From Aurantibacter sp034110465 (GTDB lineage: Bacteria > Bacteroidota > Bacteroidia > Flavobacteriales > Flavobacteriaceae): 64,000 nucleotides of DNA. Under the pieces are notes generated by a model. It was given only the letters and a program-made list of their open reading frames with translations, did not search any database and was not told where the DNA came from. Both the position numbers and the translations under genes were made by a program. Each line of letters opens with the position of its first letter. Position 1 is the stretch's first letter. Of the stretch, positions 27,859-36,922 are shown one piece after another. Where the stretch lies: the NCBI GenBank assembly GCA_034110465.1, contig JAWUZD010000002.1:34836-98835 (forward strand). Reading direction: 5' to 3'.

Positions 27859-28052
27859 TTAGTCTTGTTTTAAAAATTTTCTTTTTGGTGTGATTAATAA
27901 CCCTATTGATATGATACTGCAGAACACATTCCTGCTACAAATCCACCAAAGAATCCTGTATTGTAATTATTAATAATATATATACTAATTAATGCTATAA
28001 CAAATGTTAGTATTAAAATTATGGTATAATTATTATATATTAATTGTTTCAT
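27859..28052 (-). pseudogene. Small membrane protein gene, possibly frameshifted
   Basis: An ATG at 28052 opens a 49-codon frame (MKQLIYNNYTIILILTFVIA, then INNYNTGFFGGFVAGMCSA) ending in TAG at 27903-27905. The adjacent frame continues past that point as SIISIGLLITPKRKFLKQD to a TAA at 27859-27861. That reads like the second helix and basic tail of a two-helix protein, as in its small neighbours. One inserted or deleted base would join the halves. It lies in a 470-base gap between the two Fe-S protein genes. It could be a genuine 49-residue protein, a broken gene or a sequence error. Confidence 0.4.
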
Positions 28053-28083
28053 AAAAATGCTAATTTGCGTTAAGGATTAAAGT

Positions 28084-28165
28084 GATATCGTTTTTGCTGC
28101 CAAATATGGCAAAAAAAGATATAACGGAAAGCCTGACCCTTTTTTGGGGAACGCTATTATTATTT
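28084..28165. repeat. Intergenic structured repeat, copy 2 (longer form)
   Basis: A long imperfect hairpin (GATATCGTTTTTGCTGCCA, loop, TGGCAAAAAAAGATAT) is followed by AACGGAAAGC. A second potential stem then pairs AGC..CCC with GGG..GCT around a T-loop. The segment at 28112-28132 matches 13426-13446 at 20 of 21 bases. The two-stem layout and conserved string suggest an RNA element or a mobile intergenic repeat. I recall similar strings in other flavobacterial genomes, but that needs a search. Confidence 0.5.
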
Positions 28166-28275
28166 AACTGTTTAATCGACCATTTGTTTATCTGTTGATT
28201 TGAGTTGTAAAATTCTTATTTTCTACTTTAAACCAACATTGATAATTGATAACCGATAATTGTTAATTTTAAAAA

Positions 28276-29592
28276 CTATGCTTCGTCTTTCCAGTTTAAA
28301 CGATCTTGTTGGTTGTAAGGCCAAGGCGCACCATTGTTTTCTATATTAGACATCATATTATTTAATTCTGTTGGCGCAGCGCTTTCTTCCATTACTAGAT
28401 AGCTACGCATTTCCATAATAATACTTAATGGATCGATACTTACTGGACAAGCTTCTACACAAGCGTTACAACTGGTACAAGCCCAAAGTTCTTCTGGTGT
28501 AATATAATCGTTTAATAACTGTTTTCCATCTGGTACAAAAACACCTTTATTAGCGTCTATGTTTTTACCAACTTCGGTTAAACGATCTCTGGTATCCATC
28601 ATAATTTTACGAGGCGATAATTTTTTACCCGTAAGATTTGCTGGACATTCGCTAGTACAACGTCCACATTCTGTACACGTATAAGCGTTTAATAGGTTTA
28701 TCCAAGGTAAATCTTGAACATCGCTAGCTCCAAATTTTTCTGGTTCTGTGTCTTCTTCAGTTTCTGGTGCTGCTGCAAATGGATCTGCGTCTGGATCCAT
28801 CATTAACATCACTTCTTTTGTTACTGTTGGATTATTTGGAAACTGACCTTTTGGTGTTAATTTTCCATAATAAACATTTGGAAATGCTAATAGAATATGT
28901 AAATGTTTTGAGTAGTATAAGTAATTTAAGAAGGTTAAAATTCCTAAAATATGAATCCACCAAGCACTACGTTCTATAATATGTAAAGTGCCTTCTGATA
29001 ATCCTGAAAATAAAGGCGCTATAAATTGACTAATTACATTACCTGAATTTAAGTCTTGAAAAGAGGTATCTGTTGCATTCATTATTAAGAATAATGACAT
29101 TAAAACAACTTCAAAATATAAAATAAAATTTCCATCGGATTTTGGCCAACCTTTCATTTCGGAACTAAAAAAACGTTTAATTTTAATTACATTACGTCTT
29201 ATCCAAAAGATTACAACTGCGACTAATACTAATACCGCCAAAACCTCGAACATTCCAATTAAGAATCCATAAACAGAAACAGGTAAAACAGATAATCCAA
29301 TTCTATGTGTTCCAAAAAGTCCGTCGATTATAATTTCTAAAACCTCAATATTAATAATAACAAAACCTACATAAACGACTAAGTGTAAAAATCCAGAAAC
29401 GGGACGTTTTACCATTTTACTTTGTCCAAAAGCAATATTTATCATATTCTTTAGACGTTGTGGTTTATTATCTGATATGTCTTTGTCTTTACCTAATTTA
29501 ATATTTCTGAATAAAGATTTTACATTTTTAGCAAAAAAGCCAATTCCTAAAATTAAGGCTATTGCAAATAATATATTAGAAAGTATTCCCAT
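28276..29592 (-). CDS. Membrane Fe-S protein, HdrC-like (4Fe-4S dicluster with heme-b-type membrane domain)
   Basis: 438 residues. The N-terminal half has about six hydrophobic helices with spaced His residues (SGFLHLVVYVGFV; ERSAWWIHILGILTFL; YYSKHLHILLAF), as in NarI/DsrM-type quinone-reactive subunits. The C-terminal half has two 4Fe-4S motifs, CTECGRCTSECP and CTSCNACVEACP. It is likely an inner-membrane electron-transfer subunit paired with the CCG protein at 27012. It belongs to a minus-strand run with MlaD and amidase genes upstream, 12 bases after mlaD, so it is probably co-transcribed. Confidence 0.87.
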   Translation of the reverse strand: MGILSNILFAIALILGIGFFAKNVKSLFRNIKLGKDKDISDNKPQRLKNMINIAFGQSKMVKRPVSGFLHLVVYVGFVIINIEVLEIIIDGLFGTHRIGLSVLPVSVYGFLIGMFEVLAVLVLVAVVIFWIRRNVIKIKRFFSSEMKGWPKSDGNFILYFEVVLMSLFLIMNATDTSFQDLNSGNVISQFIAPLFSGLSEGTLHIIERSAWWIHILGILTFLNYLYYSKHLHILLAFPNVYYGKLTPKGQFPNNPTVTKEVMLMMDPDADPFAAAPETEEDTEPEKFGASDVQDLPWINLLNAYTCTECGRCTSECPANLTGKKLSPRKIMMDTRDRLTEVGKNIDANKGVFVPDGKQLLNDYITPEELWACTSCNACVEACPVSIDPLSIIMEMRSYLVMEESAAPTELNNMMSNIENNGAPWPYNQQDRLNWKDEA

Positions 29593-29604
29593 AGTTGGTT
29601 TGGT

Positions 29605-30558
29605 TTATTTTTTATCTTTTAATTCGTTTCCTTCGGCATCGTAAACTTTAGCTTTTCTTCCAAAAACAGATATATTAACGTAACGTTTTGGATTTAATTT
29701 TAAGTCTTGAAGTAATTGTTCCATTTGCTTAGATGCGCCTTCTAAATTATTATAAAGCTTATCGTCTTTTAAAAGTTTCCCCATAGAACCTTCTCCATTT
29801 TCTAATCCAGCCATTAACCCATTTACTTTAGTTAAGGCACCATCTAGTTTTGCTATGGTTTCTGTAAGATTTGCTTTTTCTAAATCTTTAGTTAAAGCCG
29901 CTAAACTTTCGCTAGTTGATTTGAAGTTGGTTAAAATAGTAGTTAACGATTCATCGTTCTTTTTTACTAATCCATTTATATTGTATGATAAATTCTTGTA
30001 ACCTTTTAGTGTAGCATTTAGTTCTGCAATTACGTTTTTAATTCCTTTTTCAGTGTCATCTTTAACTAAGGCATTTAAACCAATCAATAAAGAATCCGCA
30101 GATTTAAGAGTTACATCTAACCCAGAACTTAAGCCTGAAAAATTACTAGATAATGATTGTATTAAATCTTTTTCAACCTCTGATTCTAAGAAATCGCCAG
30201 GTTTTGCTTGTTCACCAATATCTGAGGTGATAACCGCTAAAGCATTTCCACCCATTAATCCTTGCTGATACAATCTTACTTTTGATTTGTTTGTAAATAC
30301 TAATTTATTATCTACAGTAAAAGATACTTTAGTTTTTCCAGATTCAAAATCGTAAGTTACGTCTACTACTCTACCAATTGGATTACCCATAATAGTAACA
30401 GGTTCTGAAGGTTTTAATCCATTAAAATCGAATGATGTGTAATACTTATCAGACACTTCTAATAAATTTTCACCTTTAAGATAGTTATACCCAAAAATAA
30501 ATAATATAATTCCTGAGATTACTAAAAGTGCTGTTTTTACTTCTAAAGAAAGTTTCAA
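29605..30558 (-). CDS. MlaD/MCE-domain protein
   Basis: 317 residues. One N-terminal membrane anchor (about 9-25), then the MCE domain (DKYYTSFDFNGLKPSEPVTI, MGNPIGRVVDV, LMGGNALAVITSD). A long helical region (about 130-290) follows, ending near KYVNISVFGRKAKV. MCE proteins form hexameric rings or tubes that move phospholipids between membranes. No Mla ATPase or permease gene is adjacent in the window. It lies between the amidase and the Fe-S gene on the same strand. Confidence 0.9.
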   Translation of the reverse strand: MKLSLEVKTALLVISGIILFIFGYNYLKGENLLEVSDKYYTSFDFNGLKPSEPVTIMGNPIGRVVDVTYDFESGKTKVSFTVDNKLVFTNKSKVRLYQQGLMGGNALAVITSDIGEQAKPGDFLESEVEKDLIQSLSSNFSGLSSGLDVTLKSADSLLIGLNALVKDDTEKGIKNVIAELNATLKGYKNLSYNINGLVKKNDESLTTILTNFKSTSESLAALTKDLEKANLTETIAKLDGALTKVNGLMAGLENGEGSMGKLLKDDKLYNNLEGASKQMEQLLQDLKLNPKRYVNISVFGRKAKVYDAEGNELKDKK

Positions 30559-30640
30559 ATTGCTTTTATTTTGATTGCTAACAAAATTAGAAATAAAATA
30601 GAACTTTTCCTTGTAATTTATAAGATTTTAAAACTTAACT

Positions 30641-31717
30641 TTATTTAATGCGTTTTCCGTTTTTATAACTTACAATATATGCAGATTTGTAGCCTTTATT
30701 AATAGCTTCGGTTTTTAATTGTTCTATTTCTGAATAGTTATAGGTTTCACCTGAAAAATAGCGATATATATCACCCGTTTTTTCTTTAGAAATAGCCTTT
30801 AAACCTTTGAAATTAAATGATTTAGCTGCTAGATTGTTTTTACTTGCAGCTATTTGTACCTTATAAATCGTGCTGTTTTCAGTATTTAATTCTGAAGAAT
30901 TAGGTGTTGATGAATTCTTTATTTCTGGCTCAGAGTTATTAACATATAAACTTGACTTATACTTTAATATAGCAGCACTTATAGATTCTGATAATTTTTT
31001 TTGTCCAGCTAGACTACTTAAATATTTAGCTTCCTCAGTATTCGTTACAAAACCAGTTTCTACTAAAATACTTGGCATAACTGTTTGATGCAACACAATA
31101 AAACCTGCTTGTTTTACACCTCTACTCTTTCTTTTCAAATTATTTTTAAATTGTCCTTCGACTAAAGACGCTAATAAAATACTTTGATCTAAGTATTCTT
31201 CTTGAGCTAAGGTTAACCCAATTAAAGATTCAGGTTTATTAGGGTCATAGCCTTTATAAGTTTCTTGATGATTATCTTCTAAATAAATAACAGAATTTTC
31301 CGCTTTTGCCACATTCAAATTTGTTTCATTTCTATGAACCCCTAAAACATAAGTCTCTGAGCCATGAGCTTGTTTAGAGGCGGAAGCATTACAATGTACT
31401 GATACAAATAAATCTGCATTTGCATCGTTTGCTACTTTACCTCTTTTAAATAAATCTACAAAAACATCTGTTTTCCGCGTATAAACCACTTTAATATCTT
31501 TGTTTTTTTCTAGTATTTTACCCACTTTTAAAACTACGGAAAGTGCTATATTTTTTTCATGAAACCCTTTTTTGTAAGGTTTACCAGGATCATGTCCACC
31601 ATGACCAGCATCTAAAACAACAACAAATTTATCGTTTTGTGCAGAAGTATTAAACGGATTAAAAAACGTTAATAAAACTATAAATAGTACTAAAGGATAT
31701 ATTGATATCGTTTTCAT
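30641..31717 (-). CDS. N-acetylmuramoyl-L-alanine amidase (Amidase_3)
   Basis: 358 residues. Signal peptide about 1-26 (ending NTSAQ). The zinc amidase domain has LDAGHGGHDPG (Zn His), FHEKNIALSVV (Zn Glu), SVHCNASAS (Zn His) and MPSILVETGFVTN (catalytic Glu). The insert TLAQEEYLDQSILLASLVE is typical of the regulated AmiC-type fold. The C-terminal 80 residues (YKVQIAASKNNL, ...GKRIK) look like a SPOR domain that binds denuded glycan. Role: splitting septal peptidoglycan. It is divergent from lptD, with 134 bases between. Confidence 0.94.
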   Translation of the reverse strand: MKTISIYPLVLFIVLLTFFNPFNTSAQNDKFVVVLDAGHGGHDPGKPYKKGFHEKNIALSVVLKVGKILEKNKDIKVVYTRKTDVFVDLFKRGKVANDANADLFVSVHCNASASKQAHGSETYVLGVHRNETNLNVAKAENSVIYLEDNHQETYKGYDPNKPESLIGLTLAQEEYLDQSILLASLVEGQFKNNLKRKSRGVKQAGFIVLHQTVMPSILVETGFVTNTEEAKYLSSLAGQKKLSESISAAILKYKSSLYVNNSEPEIKNSSTPNSSELNTENSTIYKVQIAASKNNLAAKSFNFKGLKAISKEKTGDIYRYFSGETYNYSEIEQLKTEAINKGYKSAYIVSYKNGKRIK

Positions 31718-31795
31718 AAGTAATAAAGACTAATATTAAGTTTAACTTAAATATTATTTTTTGTAAATACTAAAATTAATCACAAAAAATATATG

Positions 31796-31803
31796 TAGTT
31801 TTG
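31796..31803 (+). promoter_or_regulatory. Candidate -7 element for lptD (TAGTTTTG)
   Basis: TAGTTTTG matches TAnnTTTG and lies 48 bases before the proposed lptD start, in the divergent spacer between the amidase gene and lptD. The -33 element is not clear. Confidence 0.4.
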
Positions 31804-31851
31804 ACTTTTCAATAATCAAGCCATACTTTTACAAAAATACATTTAAAAGCA

Positions 31852-34551
31852 TTGCATACAAACAGAATTCATATACTTTTAGCCTTAAGTTTTACATGGT
31901 TTATTAACATGTATAGCTACGCACAAGAAATCTCAAAATCTAATGGGGCTATTCCTCTTGAATCTAAAACCGAAATTAAAACTGTAAGCTTAGATTCTTT
32001 AAAGAATGTAACACCTATTTTAAAAGAGCAAGATTCTACTTTAAAAGACTCCATAAAACCTAAAAAAGATTTATTAGCAAGTTCTGTAAAATATACGGCA
32101 AAAGACTACACGTCTTTAAATAGAAAGGAGCAGAAATTATATTTATATAATGAAGCTGAAGTCTTTTATGATAATATGGAAATTAAAGCCGGAATTATTG
32201 TAATAGATTTTAATAAAAATGAAGTTTATGCTGGTAGATTAAAAGACTCTGCAGGTGTTTACACACAAAAACCTTATTTTAAGCAAGGCGAAAATATTGT
32301 AGAACCCGATTCAATTCGATTTAATATTGATACAAAAAAAGCTCTGATTTGGAATTCTGTTACCGAACAACAAGGCATGAATATTAAAGCAGAGATAACA
32401 AAACGTGTTAACGATTCTGTTTATTATATGTCTAATGCGAAACTAACAACTTCAGAGAATTTAGATGATCCGGAATATTATTTTAAAATTAGAAAAGGAA
32501 AATTTGTACAAGGCAAAAAAGTAGTTACAGGTTTAACTAATTTATTTATATACGATGTACCTACGCCAATAGGCTTACCATTTGCTTTTTTCCCAATGAC
32601 AACAAAACAAACCTCTGGTATTATTTTTCCAAGTTTTGGTGAAGATGGAACTCGTGGTTATTTTTTACAAAATGGTGGTTATTATTTTGCTCTTAGTGAT
32701 TATTTCGATTTAGCGGTTTTAGGTGACTATTACACTAATAGTAGTTACGGATTACGTGTAGAAACGAAATATAATGTTCGTTATAAATTTAATGGTAACT
32801 TTGGATTTCGGTATGAAAACTTAATTAATAGTGAACGTGGCTTGCCTGATTATTCTAAAACTAAAATTTACAATTTGCGTTGGGCTCATAGCCAAGCTCA
32901 ACAAGCTAATCCTAATTCACGTTTTTCAGCTTCTGTTAATCTTGGTAGTAGTACTTATTATCAAGAATCTATAAATCAAATTAACCTACCTAACACTCAA
33001 AACAATTCACTTTCTTCATCTATATCTTATTCAAAAACTTTTTCTGGTGAACCACAAGTAAATTATAGCTTAACAGCTACGCACAGTCAAAATACACAGA
33101 CACAAGCCGTAAATATGACACTTCCTACTTTACAGGCAAGTATTGGTAGAGTTTTTCCATTAGCACCAAAAGAAGGTTCTAAAAAAGGAGCTATTCAAAA
33201 TATTAACTTACAATATAATGTAAGAGCAGAAAATAGAATTACAACTACAGATTCTTTGTTTTTTAAATCAGGAATGTTTGATGACGCACAAATTGGAGCA
33301 AAGCATAGTATTCCATTATCTACCAACTTTAAAGTATTTAATCATTTTAGTGTTAGTGCTAGTGCTAATTTTGATGAAACATGGACAGCTAACACCATAT
33401 CTAAATCATATAATACAGAAACTGATGAAACCGTTACCAAAGACCTAAAAGGTTTTGATGCTTTTAGAACTTATAACTTTAGTACAAGTGTTGGAACAAC
33501 CGTTTACGGGATGTTTAATTTTGATAAAAAGGAAAAAGGAAAAAATATTCAAGCTATTAGACATGTCATGCGACCAAGCATAAGTTACAATATAAATCCT
33601 GCCTTTGATAATTATTATGACGAATTTGAAGTTATTACAGCTGATGGAATAACAAAAAGTGAATATACTCGTTTTGAAGGCGGTATTTTTGGGACTCCTA
33701 ACAAGACATTTTCTAGTTCTGTTGGATTATCTTTAGCTAATAATTTTGAAGCAAAAGTTCGTGATAGAGATACTACTGCTGTAGATTCTAAAAAAATAAC
33801 ATTATTAAACAACTTAAATTTTTCTACCTCATATAATGTTGCAGGAGATTCTTTAAAATGGAGTCCTATTAGAATGACTGGAGGAACAGCGTTGTTCGAT
33901 AAAAAAATGAATATAAACTTTGGAGCAACACTTGATCCATATGCTTTAGATAATAACAATAGACGTATAAACACTTTTAATTTAAATAACAATGGTAGTT
34001 TATTTCGATTAACTAGTGCTAATATGACATTAAGTTATGGCTTATCTAGTAAAGGAAATGACAAAAAAGACAATACCTCAGATGCATCAAGAAACGAAAG
34101 GCTTTTTGGTGGTGGACGAGATGATGATTTATTTGGTGTTTCTGAAGATTTTGCAGATCAAGGGTTTAGTGATAAAGAAGATGATAAGGAAGAGGTAGAA
34201 AGTGAATTATATAATTACACAATTCCATGGAGCTTGCGTTTTGCATATGCAGTAAATTACTCAAATTCAACTAGACAAGATGAGATTTCATCACATTCTT
34301 TAATGTTTTCTGGAGATATAGAAATTGCACCTAAATGGAGTATTGGCGGATCTTCAAGTTACGATTTTAAAAACCAAGGTTTTGGTTTAACACAATTACG
34401 ATTTAGTAGAGATCTACTAAGCTGGAAAATGAATTTTTCTTGGGTTCCTTTTGGGACATATAACCGTTGGAACTTTTTTGTAGGTGTTAAATCTAACATC
34501 TTAAAAGATTTAAAATACGAAGCGAGAAGAAAACAAGATAAATTTCTTTAA
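31852..34551 (+). CDS. lptD: LPS-assembly protein LptD (OstA-type outer-membrane translocon)
   Basis: 899 residues. The frame has no ATG at the front; the TTG at 31852 gives LHTNRIHILLALSFTWFIN and a signal peptide cut after SYAQ, so TTG is the likely start. Next comes an OstA-like jellyroll region (about 75-200: YNEAEVFYDNMEIKAGIIVI) and then a large beta-barrel (about 230-899), with the conserved PFAFFPMTTKQTSGIIFPSFG stretch (in part) and many YxFxxx strands. It inserts lipopolysaccharide in the outer leaflet. Followed 16 bases later by the RidA gene. Confidence 0.9.
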   Translation: MHTNRIHILLALSFTWFINMYSYAQEISKSNGAIPLESKTEIKTVSLDSLKNVTPILKEQDSTLKDSIKPKKDLLASSVKYTAKDYTSLNRKEQKLYLYNEAEVFYDNMEIKAGIIVIDFNKNEVYAGRLKDSAGVYTQKPYFKQGENIVEPDSIRFNIDTKKALIWNSVTEQQGMNIKAEITKRVNDSVYYMSNAKLTTSENLDDPEYYFKIRKGKFVQGKKVVTGLTNLFIYDVPTPIGLPFAFFPMTTKQTSGIIFPSFGEDGTRGYFLQNGGYYFALSDYFDLAVLGDYYTNSSYGLRVETKYNVRYKFNGNFGFRYENLINSERGLPDYSKTKIYNLRWAHSQAQQANPNSRFSASVNLGSSTYYQESINQINLPNTQNNSLSSSISYSKTFSGEPQVNYSLTATHSQNTQTQAVNMTLPTLQASIGRVFPLAPKEGSKKGAIQNINLQYNVRAENRITTTDSLFFKSGMFDDAQIGAKHSIPLSTNFKVFNHFSVSASANFDETWTANTISKSYNTETDETVTKDLKGFDAFRTYNFSTSVGTTVYGMFNFDKKEKGKNIQAIRHVMRPSISYNINPAFDNYYDEFEVITADGITKSEYTRFEGGIFGTPNKTFSSSVGLSLANNFEAKVRDRDTTAVDSKKITLLNNLNFSTSYNVAGDSLKWSPIRMTGGTALFDKKMNINFGATLDPYALDNNNRRINTFNLNNNGSLFRLTSANMTLSYGLSSKGNDKKDNTSDASRNERLFGGGRDDDLFGVSEDFADQGFSDKEDDKEEVESELYNYTIPWSLRFAYAVNYSNSTRQDEISSHSLMFSGDIEIAPKWSIGGSSSYDFKNQGFGLTQLRFSRDLLSWKMNFSWVPFGTYNRWNFFVGVKSNILKDLKYEARRKQDKFL

Positions 34552-34567
34552 CTAAATAAAGGGTGAA

Positions 34568-34948
34568 ATGAAAAAAATTATAAAAACTGATAATGCTCCT
34601 GCTCCAATTGGCCCTTATAATCAAGCTGTTTTAAATGGAGACACGTTATATACTTCAGGACAAATAGCAATTAATCCAAAAACCAACGAACTTGTTTTAG
34701 ATTCTATTGAAGCAGAAACAATACAAGTTATGGAAAATGTAAAAGCCGTCTTAGAAGCTGCTAATATGAGTTTTGATGATGTTTTTAAAACGACTATCTT
34801 TATTAGTAATATGCATGATTTCTCTAAAATCAACGCTATTTATGCTACTTATTTTAAAGAAGATACAGCGCCAGCAAGAGAAACCGTAGAAGTTGCAAAT
34901 TTACCTAAATTTGTTAATGTAGAGATTAGTGTAATTGCATCTAAATAA
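34568..34948 (+). CDS. ridA: RidA/YjgF reactive imine/enamine deaminase
   Basis: 126 residues, the family's usual length. NAPAPIGPYNQAV at the start, LYTSGQIAINP, the NVKAVLEAAN helix, and the diagnostic PARETVEVANLPK with the carboxylate-binding Arg. It hydrolyses 2-aminoacrylate and related imines produced by PLP enzymes. It directly follows lptD on the same strand, an arrangement that may simply be read-through transcription. Confidence 0.95.
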   Translation: MKKIIKTDNAPAPIGPYNQAVLNGDTLYTSGQIAINPKTNELVLDSIEAETIQVMENVKAVLEAANMSFDDVFKTTIFISNMHDFSKINAIYATYFKEDTAPARETVEVANLPKFVNVEISVIASK

Positions 34949-34957
34949 AATAATTAA

Positions 34958-35818
34958 CTACTGATTAACTGAATGAAAACAAACTAAGCCATCAATTGGT
35001 CTTTGTATAAAATTGCCTACATTAAAACCTAATTCTAGAGCAATTTCTTTAATTTCTTCCTGACAGAAAAAAGCTATTGAACCAGCAAAATGTACTGGAA
35101 CTCTATCTAATTGTTCTTTATATTGAAAAATCATATTTTTAGCAAAATCACGGATTCCTAATTTTATTAATTCTTTAATATAACTAGAATCTTTGTTTAA
35201 AATCATAAATTCAGCAAACTGAGCTAAATATGCATTAGGGTTAGGTTTCTTATATAAATTATACTTAATATAATCTGCTTCTAAGTTATACTTTTCTTCA
35301 AAAGCAATCTTAATCTGTTTTGGCATTTGGTTAAAATAATACTCTCGTAGAAGTTGTTTTCCAAAATAATTTCCAGAACCATCGTCCATAATTGAATAAC
35401 CTAAAGACTTTACTCGTTGTTGTAAATTTTCACCATCAAAATAACTACAATTGGAACCCGTACCTAGAATACATACAATTGCAGCTTCTTTAGGTGTGTT
35501 TATAGTTGCGTATACAGCTGCCATAGTATCTTCTTTAATGGATACTTTTGCGTTAAAGAAAAATTTCTGTAATACATTTTCAAGTACTAACCGTGGTTTT
35601 TCTGTGCCACAACCTGCACCATAAAAATAAATTTGAGTTACTTTACTACGATTATCTTTAAGTTCTTTGTTTTTTTTTAAGTTCTTTCTTATTTTTTTTT
35701 CGGAAAGAATAGCTGGATTTAGACCTTTAGTTCTAATTTTATGAAGTAGTTTGTTTCCACTATTATCTATAGCAATCCAATCAGATTTAGTAGAACCACT
35801 ATCGACAATTAAAATCAT
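34958..35818 (-). CDS. N-acetylglucosamine kinase-like protein (BadF/BcrA ATPase family)
   Basis: 286 residues of the ASKHA sugar-kinase fold. The phosphate-1 loop is VDSGSTKSDWIAID, the phosphate-2 region VCILGTGSNCSYFDG, then MDDGSGNYFGKQLLREYY, and the adenosine motif VHFAGSIAFF. This matches the GlcNAc-kinase-like branch found in Bacteroidetes. It ends a minus-strand run tamB-pfkA-gap-kinase, placing it with glycolysis; the substrate is probably an amino sugar, by inference. Confidence 0.87.
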   Translation of the reverse strand: MILIVDSGSTKSDWIAIDNSGNKLLHKIRTKGLNPAILSEKKIRKNLKKNKELKDNRSKVTQIYFYGAGCGTEKPRLVLENVLQKFFFNAKVSIKEDTMAAVYATINTPKEAAIVCILGTGSNCSYFDGENLQQRVKSLGYSIMDDGSGNYFGKQLLREYYFNQMPKQIKIAFEEKYNLEADYIKYNLYKKPNPNAYLAQFAEFMILNKDSSYIKELIKLGIRDFAKNMIFQYKEQLDRVPVHFAGSIAFFCQEEIKEIALELGFNVGNFIQRPIDGLVCFHSVNQ

Positions 35819-35872
35819 ATATATTAGTTTAAAATGATACTTATTTAACTAAATAAAGTACTTTAAAAATTA

Positions 35873-36874
35873 TTATAAGGTGTTAATCTTCTCGGCTAAA
35901 TCTACTAATTTATTTGAATAACCAAATTCATTATCGTACCAAGAAACTAACTTAAAAAATGTTGAATTTAGTTCTATTGCAGCATCTGCATCAAAAACAC
36001 TTGTTTGCACTTCGCTAACAAAATCTTGAGATACGACAGCTTCTTCTGTATATCCCAAAACACCTTTCATAGAACCCAAAGAAGCTTTCTTCATAGCAGA
36101 TTTAATTTCAGCTAAAGAGGTTTCTTTTTTAGTTTTAACAGTTAAATCTACTACAGAAACATTTGCAGTTGGCACTCTAAAAGCCATTCCTGTTATTTTA
36201 CCTTCTAATTCAGGAATTACTTTACCTACCGCTTTTGCAGCTCCGGTAGTTGTTGGAATAATATTATTTAATGCTGAACGACCTAAACGGTAATTTTTAC
36301 GAGAAGGAGAATCTACCGTATATTGAGTAGAAGTTGCTGCATGTATAGTTGTCATTAACGCTTCTTTAATCCCAAAATTATCTTCAATAACTTTAGTTAA
36401 AGGTGCTAAGCAGTTTGTTGTACATGATGCATTAGAAACAATAGTTTGAGATGCAACTAACTCATTATCATTTACACCCATAACAAACATTGGTACATCT
36501 GAACTTGGTGCTGAAATTACTACTTTTTTTGCTCCACCTTGAATATGATAACCTGCAGTTTCTATGGTTTTAAAAACACCTGTACATTCTGCAATAACAT
36601 CTGCTCCAACTTTATCCCATTTTAAGTTTTTAGGATCTTTTTCTGCAGTAACTCGTATTGTTTTTCCGTTAACAACCAAATTTCCGTCCTTAACATCTAC
36701 TGTACCATCAAATCTTCCATGAACAGAATCAAATTTTAGTAAATATGCTAAATGATTTACATCTAATAAATCATTGATAGCTACAACATCAACATTATCA
36801 CGTTTTACAGTAGCTCTGAATACAATTCTTCCTATTCTTCCAAATCCGTTTATTCCTAGTTTTAATTTTGACAT
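35873..36874 (-). CDS. gap: Glyceraldehyde-3-phosphate dehydrogenase
   Basis: 333 residues. N-terminal LGINGFGRIGRIVFRA nucleotide-binding motif, catalytic SNASCTTNCLAPL, the TIHAATSTQYTVD stretch, RAALN-type RSALNNIIPTTTGAAKAVG, and WYDNEFGYSNKLVDL at the end. The second position after the fold's first strand (AINDLLD) fits NAD preference. Catalyses oxidative phosphorylation of glyceraldehyde 3-phosphate. Lies 48 bases downstream of pfkA. Confidence 0.98.
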   Translation of the reverse strand: MSKLKLGINGFGRIGRIVFRATVKRDNVDVVAINDLLDVNHLAYLLKFDSVHGRFDGTVDVKDGNLVVNGKTIRVTAEKDPKNLKWDKVGADVIAECTGVFKTIETAGYHIQGGAKKVVISAPSSDVPMFVMGVNDNELVASQTIVSNASCTTNCLAPLTKVIEDNFGIKEALMTTIHAATSTQYTVDSPSRKNYRLGRSALNNIIPTTTGAAKAVGKVIPELEGKITGMAFRVPTANVSVVDLTVKTKKETSLAEIKSAMKKASLGSMKGVLGYTEEAVVSQDFVSEVQTSVFDADAAIELNSTFFKLVSWYDNEFGYSNKLVDLAEKINTL

Positions 36875-36922
36875 TTTTGTTTTATTTATAGTGATTAACT
36901 CGATTATTCTAAAAAATTAGTT

